A program made the translations under genes and the position numbers. From the NCBI GenBank assembly GCA_032719365.1, contig CM064876.1, positions 59,639,864-59,703,863 of the forward strand: a stretch of DNA of 64,000 nt, read 5' to 3'. Source of the DNA: Prinsepia uniflora (taxonomy: Eukaryota > Streptophyta > Magnoliopsida > Rosales > Rosaceae). The notes below the pieces were generated by a model, which saw nothing but the letters and a program-made list of their open reading frames with translations, was not told the DNA's origin and did no database searches. Below, one piece after another: positions 1-12,706 of the stretch; within the stretch, counting starts at the first letter, position 1, and the number at the start of each line of letters is the position of its first letter.

Positions 1-124
1 AATTGGAATACACAAATTAATCTCTTCCTAAACAAAAAAAGGAAAAGTAACAAGGCCGCAACAAGACACAACCACTCCGAAACAACAATTTATCACCTGC
101 AATATGGCTTGATTATAACCTCCT

Positions 125-3100
125 CTATGCCGATCCAAATTCGTGAAACCATTTCTCATGTCGTTCTATATCTGCTTGAGAAACACTCCTTTGGACCTTG
201 GCCAAGGCTTCCTCGAAGTCGCACATGGCAACAGGATCCTTTGAAATCTCATCCTTGGACATGTTCTTAATCTCATCACGCGTCTTTCCGGCTATTTTGC
301 GCCTCATCCCATTCAAGGAAGCATCCCGGCAAACATTTGTGAGATCATCACCACTGTATCCATCTGTTCGGCGAGCCACATCATCAATATCTACATCAGG
401 GGCCACCTGATGCCAATTCCAACAAATAGGAACAGTTAGAAGGCATTCCAAAAATACCTTGGGAACATGTACATTTTTTTAGATCTTTTGACATTATGTT
501 TGAGAAACGTTTTCAGTTTTCAAGTTATAGAACAAACATCACGTACACAGGTAGATTCTACCCGTCTAACGCAGAGAGGATATAAAACATTATGATAATA
601 ATAACCACAAAACCAGGAGTTTTTAGCCCTGCCATTGAAGTGAAGATGCCACACATTTTTATTTTATTTTCATTTTCTAATGTACAAATCACCTTAATAC
701 CATAAGAATACACAACTTGACCCAAATAAAATTATCAAACCATGACAGAAATACCTGACCAATGTTGGCAACAATTACTTTATATCTAACTAATAGAATC
801 CTAGTAATATAATAACCATTATAGAAAGTGGAATGCAGTTGTTACCTCGACAGTTTTCAAATTTATCCGAATAAGTGCTTTACGGCTCTCAAAATTTGGT
901 AGAGGAATATATATACGCTTCTCCAGCCTCCTCCTGCATGAGTTAACACCAGGTTAGATACATCAAAAAGGAACGAATATAGTCAATTGACAAGATCGAA
1001 CATGCATAGAAACAACCACACGAACTCTTCCCAACCCAAAATGTGAAGAGGAGATAGGAGACTACACATAAACACCAACCTGAGTGCCTCATCTATGTCC
1101 CATGGAAAGTTTGTAGCTGCCAGAACCATCACTATTTTCTTAGTACCATCTTCATTCGTGGAGGTATTATTCACACCATCTACCTGAACCAAAAGCTCAG
1201 ATTTCACCCTTCTGGACGACTCATGCTCCCCTGATGCCCTAGAAAATAGAGATTTTGAATTTGGGTCAATGTATGGAAAAATACTACATGCACGAGTAAG
1301 TTTTCCACTACAAATATTAAGAAAGGGAGGCTATATAGTTTTTTTAAAAAAACATGAACACTGCATATGCATGCATGAATATCAAAAAAGTCATCAAGAT
1401 CTTATGTAAAACTGGATAAAATCGTACCCCCGGGAATTGCAGAGAGAATCAATTTCATCAATGAAGATTGTACTTGGCGCATAAGCTCTTGCAAGATCAA
1501 ATAAACACCGTACCATACGTTCACTCTCTCCGCGCCATTTTGAAGCTAATGTAGCAGAGGAAACATTAAAAAAAGTTGTACCACACTCAGTAGCAACAGC
1601 TTTAGCAAGCAACGTCTTCCCCGTTCCAGGAGGACCGAACATAAGGACACCCTTCCAAGGCCTTCTAATCCCCTGCAAGAAAAGAAGTAATAAGTAACAT
1701 TTGAAAAATGCCCAAATGGATGAAGACATTTCAGCATGTAGAAAAGAAATCAAATGTTTCACTGAAATCCAGAAATGTGAAATTGCTAGAAACTAAAGCC
1801 TTAATCATCCAAACTTCAGGTGTGAACACAATATGGGTCATAATAATGCAACTACTGTCATTAAGATGTAGTCAAATAAGCCCCATAAAAGACGTCAACC
1901 ATTCAAAAATTAAGTACATAAGTTAAAATTAGAAGAGCGTAAGGAAGCGCTGCTTGTTGACCAATGGTATGTGGTACCATAAGAAAGATCATGTGCCAAT
2001 AGACATGTACCCAATTCCGTAAGGGAAAACGCTAATTAATTCTGATGCCATTAATGTTAAAGAAACTGAAACAGGATGCAAGATACCATTACCATACTTC
2101 GGTTCCAACCATTCAACAGTACCTGAAAATATTCTGGCATCCAGAGAGGAAGCACAACAGCTTCCTCTAGAAGTCTTTTTGCTTCTGTCAAACCCGCAAC
2201 GTCATCCCATCTCACTCCAGGACTGGTTTCCAGCACATCCCTTTCAAGCATTTCAGCCAAGTCAGGATCAGGTCCCTCATACTGTGATCGCTTTGACTTT
2301 CCATCTTCAGCATCACCATTCTTAAAATTTCAAAAACAAACCAAATATCAGACTTTAATGCTACTAAGTACGACACAAGGTCATAGTTCTCTGTTTTACT
2401 AACGTAACAAAAGGGCATTTGGCGCCAGCTATCAAAAAAAAAAATTTAACAAAGCATATTTAATGACAAATAGTTGAAAAGAGTGGCACTTTATGCTAGG
2501 TAGATTCCAAAAACTAATAAACTAAAGATAGTACAGCGAAATATATTATTTGATAGAACCTACCGCAGAATCTCCCTTGCTAGATTTTCCAGAACCAGAG
2601 CCTTTCTTTCCAGTAGAAGATGTTCGAACCACTGAGCTACCCCTACTTGATCCACCAGTCTTTGCCCCACGGCTAGGTGTGCCCGTTTTTGTTGCAGAAC
2701 CACGAGCCCAAGTTGCATCTTGTGGCGACTTCCTCATACCCCCTGGCCCAGCCTTTCCAGGTCTTCTACCTGAAGTGTCACGACTTGGTGGCCTCCAAAC
2801 ATCAGGATCATCCATGGGCATGCCTGAAGAAGTTGGATATTCGTCTAAGGGTTGAAAAACAAACGACGACTTAGCTTGAATTGGAGGTGACGAAGGGCGA
2901 CGGCCCAAGGGACTTTCCTTGAATGCTCTTCTCTCTGCATCTAATTGTTTCACAACCTCTGCTTCCTCGGACAGTGCTTTCTTTACATTCATCCATTTTG
3001 TGCGAATCACCGGATCATCGAGGGTGTTTAGGTGCCTGGAACCCCAAATAAAAATAAATAAAAAAACACTCAAAATCATACAGGGAGGAACAGTAACATA

Positions 3101-4083
3101 TCATAGCATGCTATCTCATGATACATTCAAAACAACCCTCACCTTGGTAAAGACCCATCAAGTTGTTTTAGTAGAATATGAAGAAGGGGAAATGATAACT
3201 AATTTTTATCCTTATTAACTTTTGTATTGCTAAGAGCTGGAAAAAATTTAAAAAAAAAACAAAAACACCCACCCACCCCTCCTTAATAGAGGAAAATGGA
3301 ATGCAGTAGTGGTAAGTTTATAACCTAAAGAAGTTACATTTCTCTCAATCTAGTGCTAGTGGTAAGACTATAATCTTATGACGTTACATTTTGCACAATC
3401 TAGTTCAAATTTGACTTGAACTATGACTTTATATAACTTGTATTGTAGCTCAAGGTAGGTAGTTCAAATTTGAATAGACTTTTGGTGGCAATTGTACCAT
3501 ACGGCGCAATCACATGGTTTAGGAAACCTCATGTTCAATTGTACTCTCTGCATCCAATTTATTACCATTTTCATGCATCCAGAAAAGAAAAAGTAAGATG
3601 CCTGTGGCACTCTTTACCCAATTTTCCTCAGAAGAATGCCCAAAAACCCTCTTACCCCCCCTAGTTCCCATCAATTGCCTCTAAACAAACAGAGAGAACG
3701 AACATTTTCCTGGAAAATTGGATTTCCAATAAGCATGTAGAGAAACTGACATGAAAAAGAAAAAATAACAAATCAAATCAAATCTTGGAGCTCGCAAAAA
3801 TCAAACAGATACGTAAAAACGCTTATTCCTTATCAGTTAAGTAATTAGCTTCATAGTTCAAAAGATCAACCAATCGAAACCTAGAAGCTTAGACATGTAG
3901 CTCTGAAACAGCCAAACTTGTAATGAAAATAATCAAAAATTCAATAAATTAAGAAATATACTTGTTGATCTGAGCAATGCCACCATCAAAGAAGATCAAT
4001 GAGGTGTCGTAGAGCCCTTCCATTGCGTACTCTCTCGCCAGCTTTAGGTGGTCTTGCAGACCCACCAGAGTTGGCCCCACCAT
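125..4083 (-). CDS. KTN1: Katanin p60 ATPase subunit (microtubule severing), 7 coding exons, complete
   Basis: AAA ATPase that severs microtubules, working with the p80 subunit; it orders cortical arrays and controls cell elongation. Coding exons on the minus strand: 4083-3962, 3035-2564, 2320-2123, 1672-1428, 1238-1080, 933-846, 406-125. All introns are GT..AG and the frames join without gaps into 521 codons plus TAG, close to the family length of about 523. The N-terminal domain begins MVGPTLVGLQDHLKLAREYA. A Ser/Gly/Lys-rich linker fills about residues 120-200. The AAA domain has Walker A GPPGTGKT (277-284), pore loop KWRGESE (309-315), Walker B IFIDE (333-337) and ALRRRLEKR with arginine-finger candidates. 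The C-terminus ends HEFGSA. I chose the ATG at 4081-4083 because it matches plant katanin N-termini; an in-frame ATG 48 bp upstream adds unrelated residues. No lesion seen. Confidence 0.97.
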
Positions 4084-4151
4084 TCTCTCTCTATATCTCT
4101 CGCTAGCTCTGAATTCTACGATTCCGCGCAATTAGGGGCTCACGGACTGCT

Positions 4152-4170
4152 GAAGAAGAAGAAGAAGAAG
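4152..4170. repeat. (GAA)n microsatellite upstream of KTN1
   Basis: Six uninterrupted GAA units about 70 bp upstream of the KTN1 start codon, probably in its 5' UTR or core promoter. CT-rich blocks (4083-4105 and 4199-4219) lie either side. Plant promoters commonly carry such GA/CT-rich tracts. Confidence 0.7.
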
Positions 4171-4299
4171 CACACACTTGAACTCAACAGTCAACAGTTT
4201 GTCTCTCTCTATCTCTACAGGGATGGAGCAGCCCAGCGAGCTGCACGTCGCCGTTTAAGCATTGTCAGGGTAGGGGGGAGACATGTGAATTGACCCGAT

Positions 4300-5615
4300 T
4301 ACCCTTTGTGTTCAATCGTTAAGCTGTGGGCTTTATTTAGATTTGTGAGATTTGTAGCTGTTGGGAAAGTAGGGCCCGTCTAACCGGTTGTCTTAAAGCA
4401 AAAGGTTTCCCGGTAACGAAAACCTGGGCCCACATTGACCCAACCCAATACCCAATTCAATGATTTCTATTTTCTTTTTCTTTCCTTTTCCTTTAAATTA
4501 GTTTTTTGAACATGTGGGTGTCAATTGGCAAAAGATTCTCAATATTTTCAAATTCAGGTTTCGTTCTTGATTCCCCCTCCCCTACTTGAAGAAAATAAAG
4601 GGTTTTTTTTTTTTCTTGCCTTTAATCAGTTAATTTTAAATTCCGATTTGAAAGAATAAAAGTTTATAACTTCAGTAATAAAGCACTTATCAACAGTGCC
4701 TTTAAATTTCACCGTTTATACATAAAAAAATCAAAACGGAAAAATTTATAACCCTTTTAAACGACGTCGAATATTGTTTCGGATAAAAACACTGTAGCCA
4801 GGGGTTAAAAGCCAACAATTGGGTCGGACACTACAAACTAAGCTTAAAGCATATAACCTAAATTTTTCAAAGCATAACTTTAAGAATGTATTTGGATGAA
4901 AAATTTATAATTTAATGAGAATTTACAAATTTCATAATTTGTAATTATATATTTATAATTTCTTGATTTGTAAATTTTAGTGTTTGAATATCTATTTTAA
5001 AAATTATGGAAATTACAAATTCATTTATTTCAATTTATCATTTGAAAAATTCTATCACTTGAGATATAATTTCAACTCATTATTTGAAATCTTCAAATTC
5101 CCCAAGATTTTCCTCTGAAAATTTACCAAATTCTAATTTAGTTTTTCAAACAAAGGAAAACTGATTTTCCGTTCACCAAATGCTCCCCCAAATGACCTAT
5201 TTATTTCTTAGAACCAAATGCGCACCCTACAGGTCGTGACATAGCCGAATTCTTTGAATAAATAGTCACAATAAAGGAAAAGAGTTGGGACAATAGGAGG
5301 GTAGACATGAATAATGCTAGTAATGGAATAAATAGGGGTACAATTTCAAATCGGAGGTTAAACCCTACACTTTCCCAAACCCTACTCTATAACCACATGT
5401 ATTCCAAGTCTCTTAAGATCAATGTGAACAATGACAATACAGGCACCTGTTAGAAATTGGCATTTGACTTTTTGAATATACATCACTCAAATTACTCTAA
5501 TTCTTTTGCTGGCCGAAAAGACCCTCCATTATTCTAAACAACCAGTTGCAAATTTGTATAAACTGGCAAATGGGCTTCCATTTTTAATATTTGAGTTAAA
5601 TTTGAATCATTTAAA
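4300..5615. other. Intergenic spacer between KTN1 and the aminotransferase gene
   Basis: AT-rich spacer with no supportable ORF. It must contain the KTN1 upstream region and the aminotransferase 3' UTR and polyadenylation region. About 4885-5185 may be a small MITE (separate entry). Confidence 0.6.
4885..5185. repeat. Possible AT-rich MITE
   Basis: About 300 bp, very AT-rich. Its ends are loosely inverted: GTATTTGGATGAAAAATT on the left, and the reverse complement of GATTTTCCGTTCACCAAATG on the right. The interior is rich in short ATTTGTAA-type words on both strands. I could not define a target-site duplication, so this is only a suspicion. Confidence 0.3.
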
Positions 5616-7401
5616 TTACTGAACCATTCCATCTCTGATCAATTCTTCTAACCCTCTCCTCAGCCTTCCTGCAGCAGCATTGCAGTCCTCCTCTAGCAAC
5701 CCGCCGAAGGAGATTCTCACGTTTCCTGGGCACCCACAGGCACTTCCGGGGATCACCACCACCCCGTGCCTGTGAGCAAGCCAGTGAACAAATTTATCGT
5801 CATCTATATACTTGTCCGGAAGCTTGGCCCACAAGTAAATAGCGCCTTCTCCTCCTTTAACAGTACCTTCCCCTAGGGGAGAAAGCGCTGCTAGTAGAAT
5901 CTCTCTGTTCTTGACAAGACTTTTCACTCGTTCTGTGACCCATTCGGGACCCATTTCCAACGAGTAGAGGGCAAGGTGCTGCGAAAGTATTGAAGCACAG
6001 ATGGGAATGTTATCTTGAACTTTGAGAAGCTGGGTAGCAAATCCCTCTACCTCCGTCGGGTATGCTATCTGCACAAATTCATCATTTAGCTCGAATTAGA
6101 AATTCTTACTCACGTATTCCACATAGCGGATTTTAATATATTATAATCATGCATTCAGTTCGAGACTAATTTGAGATCAATCAAAACATGCATGGCTGAT
6201 TATCGGCTAGCAAGATAGAAATAAGTTACCACATGAAAATTAAAGGTTTTATCAAGCTAGCAAAATGCAACTACCAAACATAGGAGATAATTGGAGGAAA
6301 AAAAAAAGGGATAATTCTTACGTATCCAACTCGCCATCCCATCATCCCATAAGCTTTTGAAAAGGAAAAAATGTTGACTATGTGATCTCCCTCCACACAT
6401 GTATGTTTCAAATCGTCATACATAAAATACCTGCAAAAATCAAGTTTTAAGACTCAATGTATTTGACATTCACTCTTCAAACCAAAGCAGTTAAGAATCA
6501 GACACAACTGGTGAATAGTAGAAAATAAAAAATTGTTTAGATGCCTCTCAAGCGTAATGTGATAAACACCTATACAGGTGGTAGGAAATATAACCAGGGA
6601 AAAGTAACCTGAGAATCAAAAGGCAAAGTAACATAATTACTATTCAAGAAAATTATACGTGAACATTCCTGAACCTCCATAAAGTAGAGATTATGAAAAC
6701 CTTTCTATAAAGACTGATAAATCTGTGGATCACTCTCCCTTTTAAAACGTTCGGTAACTTGCTACTGTACTCATTCAAATGTTCAATTGCATTCTGCACC
6801 AGTTGAGGTTTTTGAAACAGATTTCTGTCACTTTTCTTTTAATTTTTTGCTTTCCTTCGGTACTAAAAATATCTATACATAATTCCTCACACAAAATTCA
6901 AGTCAGAGTAACACTGAAGCACCAGAGCAATTGACATGCTACTCATATTAGAAAAAGAAATCAACTGAGATTTCACATCGGAGTATCACCCCTTCCTCCA
7001 GAAAGGAAGGCACACACAATTTATGTGTGTTCCCTGAGATTAATACAAATAAATACACCCACGTTTGACATTGAACAAATTCTAGATAAGAAACATATAA
7101 ATTCATGTCATCAAAATAAATGACATAAGAACATATTATTACAACATTTCTAATTAGATAAAAACTTCATAGACTTACTCGTATGTATTATCCACAACAA
7201 GCCATGACCCAGCATTTCTGCATATGTTTGAAATCCTCTACTCACAAAGAGAGGAAATAAAATAAGCAAACCATATAAAATATCTATGAAAAAACAAAGA
7301 TTTTATGCATGAGGCTCAACACCTTGCAGAAAATAAATATTCTGTATGCATACGCTATATACATATAAATACAAACACATGTGCGCAGAGGGAGGGGGAG
7401 G

Positions 7402-7453
<52 letters not shown>

Positions 7454-10400
7454 TTAAGAAGAGGCTCCGGAATATAGGTTCCAGTTGGGTTTCCAGGATT
7501 AACAACGGTAACAAGTTTTGGGGTTGGTTTTGTTTCCGATAGTGTTTTCTCCAACCAGTCTGAAATTAATGCAACAATAGTCAATGGAAATACTTATGTT
7601 ACATTCTACAAACAAATTAATTCTCCAAACCACCTACTAGAGAACTTATTTCCCCCCTACAATTTGTTCATTTTTCATCTAACATCGGGCACAATTCAAC
7701 CCATTTATAGGGCAACAATAGAAGATATAACCATTTATATTCCTTCACTATGTACAGAACAATTCAAACAGTCCAACAATATCATGCTTACCACAATTCT
7801 CTATCACAAACTTAATGCAATATGCTATAATACGTTCGCTGCTCAAACTGATTTATTAGCAAGGGGAACTTAATATGCGTAGAAGTCGAAGTCATGCAGT
7901 TTAATCGAGAATAGCAAGCCTTTTGACTTGATTTGATCAGCGAAATTGACAAGCATTATATTCTTTCCATTAATGCATGGTTATATATACACCCAGACCA
8001 ATGGAGTAGAAACCGTCCTTTTATGACCCTCTGCCAAGATAGGTTCGTGAAGCTTCTCACCTGCATCTGGGTAAAGTGTCTTGGGGTGACCAGGACCCAC
8101 CAGTATATTAGTGACACCAGTCATCTGGAAGGACATGTAGGCATTAAAGTAATATGGTGCAAACATAACGACAGAGTCTCCGGCATCACACAACGTAAGA
8201 ACAATGTTCACAAATGCCTGCATTGAAATTGCTGCAAAGTTATACCATATTTCTTGAAAGGATTCTGTAAAACTCACTATTTGTTATTATACTGCAAGGC
8301 TAAGCAAACTAAATATGAAAGAAATTGCAACAATGATCATCTTGATTGATTTGTGTAAGCCTCTGTGTGCTACATATGCAAGATTTGAGATAATATGAAA
8401 CTCATAAACGAACAGAATTTTCAGGTGAAATATATCACAATGCAATAATTGTTCTTTTTGATAGACCTTTTATGGAAATACTCAACATAAAATACAAACA
8501 TAAATTGATAATAACCTGATTTGCGCCTGCAGTAACCATCACTGAGGATTTGTTCAACTTATTTTCATGATGCAACTGAAAATAAAGAAGAAAAAGAGAT
8601 GACAAAACCAATTAAAAAATTTAGTACCATGGTCATACGGCCGACAATATTGATATCAGAAAAGACAACAATCCTAAATTTTTCATAAAGCCAGACATCG
8701 TGCACAAGAGAGGGCATTACTATTATCCTTGTAATGAGAAAACTCACTAAAGGGTACCAAGGCGGCAGAACCTAGTACACAATCAGTTTACATGAATGAA
8801 ATAACTGAGGTACATGCAAGAACATAAAATAACAACGGAGATTGGCGTTGAATCTGCATCCATAAAAGAAAAATGAGGAAGGATTCTTGAGATATAGAGT
8901 AGTATGTGAAAAATCCTCAAATAATAAAGGTACACAAGTAGACTCCCTCAATCAAAAACCACCAGAACTTTGAACTTGACCTGCTGCTTGATTCTGGGGA
9001 CTACGTTCACAGCATTCTGAGCTCACTGTAGAGGAATTATGATCCAACATTTTTCCGATCATTAAAGTTCCCCAAATCCCAAAGTAGTTTTCAGTCTCCT
9101 TTATCATACAGCTTTTGAACACATCATAAATCTAAATGTGATGTGTTCAAAAGCTGTATAATAAAGGAGTTCTTGAACTACCTTCTCAATCGCAAAACTT
9201 TAGTTTGCTAAGGGGGTACACTAGTTCAAACAATAGGACTGGCGTTGAATTGGCCGGAACAGAACCCAATAACACTGATGAAACATGACAGGCATAAAGT
9301 CGGCCTAAAGAGTAGCTAGAATGACACATAACACAGAACATGACTAGCCATACAATAATTGAATATAACTTTTTTAATATAGTGCCCAGGTATCTCCATC
9401 CTATTTAGAGATAAGAGATTAAAATGGATCATAATAAGGAGAAACACTGAACTCTGTCAATGAATGATACCTTTTTTAGCAATGCCTCTCTGAGTTCAGG
9501 TATACCTTCATCAGCACCGTAACGACTAATTGAAGGCTCCCATACAAGTTCTTTCACTTTATCCAATGCCTGCTTCGGTGGTTGCCAATGAACTACTCCC
9601 TGAAGCACATTTCAACCAAAGAAGACAATGAAGGATAATTCTTCAAATGTAACTAAGGGATATAGAACAGATAGAATAGCAGTCCTATGAAAAACAAAAA
9701 ATTCTATGATGAAGAAAATTCCATAATGAATTTGAGAACACCAATCTGGCATGCATTCAGGTAATGCCATCCTCCAATTAAAAAAAAAGGTTAAATTAAA
9801 TTCAACAACATAAACCATATAGCAATGTGAGAAAAATATAAATAAAAAAGGTCAGAAACTTTGATTACTTAACTTGACATGAGTAAGTTCTCTCATCGAA
9901 AAGGCCTTCAGGGGTAAAAGTGGCTCATTATTGAAATTTGTGACAGTGTGGCTCTCATTGGTCATGATTTCAGAGATTTGTTATTCGGTTTTTATAAAAG
10001 TTTGTCATTTTGAAAAATGCATTTTCCAATTATTAGAATAACAACAAATGTTTTAGCAAAAGTTGCACTTTTTCTCTCATTTGGTGTGTTCTGGTAATAT
10101 ATTTGCACCCAGACAAATGATCCACACATACGCACAGAGACTCTCACATAACTTCTTGAGGTGCTTAGGTTCCTAGTGAAACATATGGTTTAATATAAAT
10201 TATCAAATGCTTCTTTTCCATCGCATTCATCGTTTCCAGCAATCAGAAAATGGAACACCAGTTCCCAAACCAGCACCATATAAATTATCAAATGCTTCTT
10301 TTCCATCGCATTCATCGTTTCCGGCAATCAGAAAATGGAACACCAGTTCCCAAACCAGCACCATATAAATTATCATCGCATTCATCGTTTCCAGCAATCA

Positions 10401-10843
10401 GAAAATGGAACACCAGTTCCCAAACCAGCACCAAACACCCCCTCACAAATTCAACGCAAAACCGAAATGATGCTTTGGCATTGTAAGAACCAAATAAAAA
10501 AAATCATTCTCATTTCTCAATGCCTCCATGGTTATAGCAAAGCACGAAAACAATCAAAAAGAGATTTTAAGTCCTTGAAACAAGAGAAACCAACCTGAGC
10601 CAGAGACACAGCATTTTTGGCTCCTCGGACCAATTGTTGTATCTGCAAAAACAACTGAAATTTTCACCAAAACTTTTCCATATATAATTCACACAGTAAA
10701 ACACAAATATACTGAAGCTAAAAACAGATTTCATTCAGAAAAAAATGAACAAAACCCAGTTGGAGTGTTTGCTTGAATACCTGAACCATGATCGGCATCT
10801 CAGTCTCAACAGCCCTCCTTGCAAGGTTTCCATACGAACCCAT
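5616..10843 (-). CDS. VAS1: PLP-dependent aminotransferase, VAS1/ISS1-like, 9 coding exons, complete
   Basis: Class I/II aminotransferase. Arabidopsis VAS1 (ISS1) moves the amino group of methionine to indole-3-pyruvate, lowering auxin precursor and linking auxin to ethylene. Coding exons, minus strand: 10843-10781, 10642-10595, 9599-9471, 8575-8516, 8217-8061, 7559-7453, 7237-7179, 6430-6322, 6068-5616. All junctions are GT..AG and give 394 codons plus TAA, the length I recall for the Arabidopsis protein. Landmarks: MGSYGNLARR start, VTAGANQ (about 94-100), NPGNPTG (173-179), cofactor Asp204 and Tyr207 in VDNTYE, Schiff-base Lys233 in SFSKAYG, and carboxylate-binding Arg362 in NVRISFGG. No signal peptide seen, so probably cytosolic. 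It lies upstream of KTN1 on the same strand. The substrate is inferred from family and synteny. Confidence 0.95.
7404..7449. repeat. (GA)23 microsatellite abutting a 5' splice site
   Basis: Perfect 46-bp GA dinucleotide run, preceded by G-rich sequence from 7387. On the gene strand it is (TC)n and begins only a few bases after the donor of the intron following exon 6 (exon ends at 7453; the intron starts GTTTCTCTC). Confidence 0.95.
9096..9169. repeat. 31-bp near-perfect inverted repeat in intron 3 of the aminotransferase gene
   Basis: Arms 9096-9126 and 9139-9169 are reverse complements with one mismatch, around a 12-bp loop. The transcript could form a long hairpin. It may be the palindromic core of a small foldback element; no target duplication identified. 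Confidence 0.9.
10195..10432. repeat. 85-bp tandem repeat (three copies) in intron 2 of the aminotransferase gene
   Basis: Copies start at 10195, 10280 and 10365, each at ATAAATTATC. Copies 1 and 2 are 85 bp and differ at a few bases (CCAGC versus CCGGC). Copy 3 lacks about 16 bp after ATAAATTATC. Because each unit lacks stops in some plus frames, short spurious ORFs appear. Confidence 0.93.
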
Positions 10844-12096
10844 CTCACAAATGATCTCCAACACAAAGCTACGCAAACCCAATTATCTCAAAAACCAAAT
10901 TCTAAAACCTTCCCAGGGAAGCAACCAAGAGGGATAAAGTGAAAAAATAATAGCTTTTTTATTTTTTTGCTTCAAGGATAAGACCTCCACCTGCCCAAAA
11001 AGCTTCACCCGGTCACCCCAAAAGGTTTGACACTTCGCAATCCATTGACGAAGTAGGGAACATTTGTTAAAAAATCATGTCTTTGGCCCGCCTCAACAAC
11101 CCATTTTTTGTTAACGTTTATCGGCTAAAAGATCATGTCTTTGGCACGCCTCAACAACCCAATTTGTATTTTAACTCCTCTCTGATCTCTCTCGTTGGTA
11201 ACAATCTAAAAAAAGGCAACAAAAAACCAAACCCTCTTCATTTATTTACTTTTCTTTGCACTCGGAAACAGCTAAATAATGGCTGCTCTTTCCGGTGGTA
11301 CGTTTCTTTGACTTGCTTTTGTCTCCTCCTTGATTCATTTTTTGTTTCGGGAATTTTCTGTAGTTTTAGACAAGAAACCAGTTTCACTTTTCCTTCTGTC
11401 TTTAAACGGTAAATAAATTTAATTAAACCCTCTGCTCTGAATCTCATAATTTTTTTATTCCTTTTGAGAGGGATTTCAAAGGAAGGATTTTTAATCTCAA
11501 TTAGAAAACATAGTTAACCAGAAAACACCAGTTTGAGCGAACTGACAAAGCAAAATAGTCTCAATGGAAAATTAAAGAAGAAAATTATTGTGGAAGTTAT
11601 GAGTTATGACAATGTGGTGGAATCTCCGAGGATACCGGTGGTGGAATCTCCGAGGATACCGGTTACAATTTTTCATTTTTTAATGCTGTTTGTGGTTTGG
11701 TGTGTAGTTAGGTCAAGAGTGGAAACAGAATAGGGGACCCAGAAGAACTACATTAATCGCCACATTTTCTTTACTCAGGAATTGAAATTTTACGACCCAC
11801 TGCATTCACCCCAAGATTTGGAGAATTTTTTTTAATAAATGGACGACTACATTTTATTTTATTTTTGTCAAAAACCCACATTTTACAGTTTTAGGTTTGT
11901 AAAACAAAAATGTATTATATTTTTTTCTTTTTTCAATAAAATGTAAAATGACAAAGGGATATAATTGATAATAGGGATATAAAATGGCAGGCCCTGAACC
12001 AAAACTTTGAAGGCCTTATTAAAATCTCACCATAAACCGTAACTAATGTGAGGAAATTCTAATGAGGAAAAAAAATGTGTCACCTCATACAAAAAC
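10844..12096. other. Upstream region of the aminotransferase gene, with short duplications
   Basis: AT-rich; must hold the aminotransferase promoter and 5' UTR. It contains a 30-bp direct repeat (11074-11103 and 11132-11161, one mismatch) and a perfect 24-bp tandem duplication (11614-11637 and 11638-11661). No convincing gene. The ORFs at 11077-11412 and 11533-11733 have no recognisable homology. Confidence 0.6.
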
Positions 12097-12648
12097 TGTT
12101 GATGACTAAACTGCTAAGCTGGTATGACTCAGCTAGTAGCACGTGGAAGACAGAAAGCAGAAGAGAGTGTGTGTGCTGAGGTGGATAACAGATTCATCCT
12201 CCATTGTGTGTGTGTTAGTTCACAGGTGTAGTCTAGATTCTAGAGATGCCAAGTGTCCTAATGTGAGTGGCTAGAATTGAGTCATGCTTTGTGTGTGTAA
12301 CTGAATTCAAGTGTGAGAGTGATGTAAAATACTAAGTGTGATTCATATCAGTTATTATTGTGAATGTAATCAAAAATATACGTGAAGTTTCTCTCAGAAT
12401 TGTGAGTGTGACTATCAAATCTGTGCTAGGCATTTTCACAAACACTTTGAGTGCATTGCATCGTGCACTGATCATCATTCACATTCATCATTGATTCACA
12501 ATCCAAACAACAATCAAAACAGAGTTTAATCAGTCCATTCATCAACCTAAACTAGTCACGGGCTACACCCGATTCAATCAGGTTCAGCTAGTGTGTGAGT
12601 GTTGAGCTAGCAAAGAGAATCATACCTGCAGTCGTCTGGTTTCCAAGA
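12097..12648 (+). repeat. Copia 5' LTR
   Basis: About 552 bp from TGTTGATGAC, ending TTTCCA (12645) or TTTCCAAGA (12648). By eye it differs from the 3' LTR at about seven substitutions and one 1-bp indel in an A run, about 1.3-1.5%. Confidence 0.93.
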
Positions 12649-12660
12649 TGGTATCAGAGC
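12649..12660 (+). promoter_or_regulatory. Copia primer-binding site
   Basis: TGGTATCAGAGC matches the 3' end complement of initiator tRNA-Met, the usual plant LTR-retrotransposon primer. It directly follows the 5' LTR. Confidence 0.93.
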
Positions 12661-12706
12661 GGTGAGATCGCTGTGAACACTGGGACGTTTTTTCTGTGAA
12701 GCAAGT

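Noticed and set aside
2212..2418. 68-aa ORF over KTN1 exon 3 and other partial ORFs that run past exon ends
   Set aside because: Out of frame with katanin, or intron readthrough; correct splice joins give a full katanin without lesions.
10250..10598. Plus-strand ORFs of 78 and 87 aa
   Set aside because: Generated by the 85-bp tandem repeat within an intron on the other strand.
12649..12660. tRNA-like sequence TGGTATCAGAGC, also at 43,441
   Set aside because: Primer-binding sites complementary to the initiator tRNA, not tRNA genes; no cloverleaf around them.
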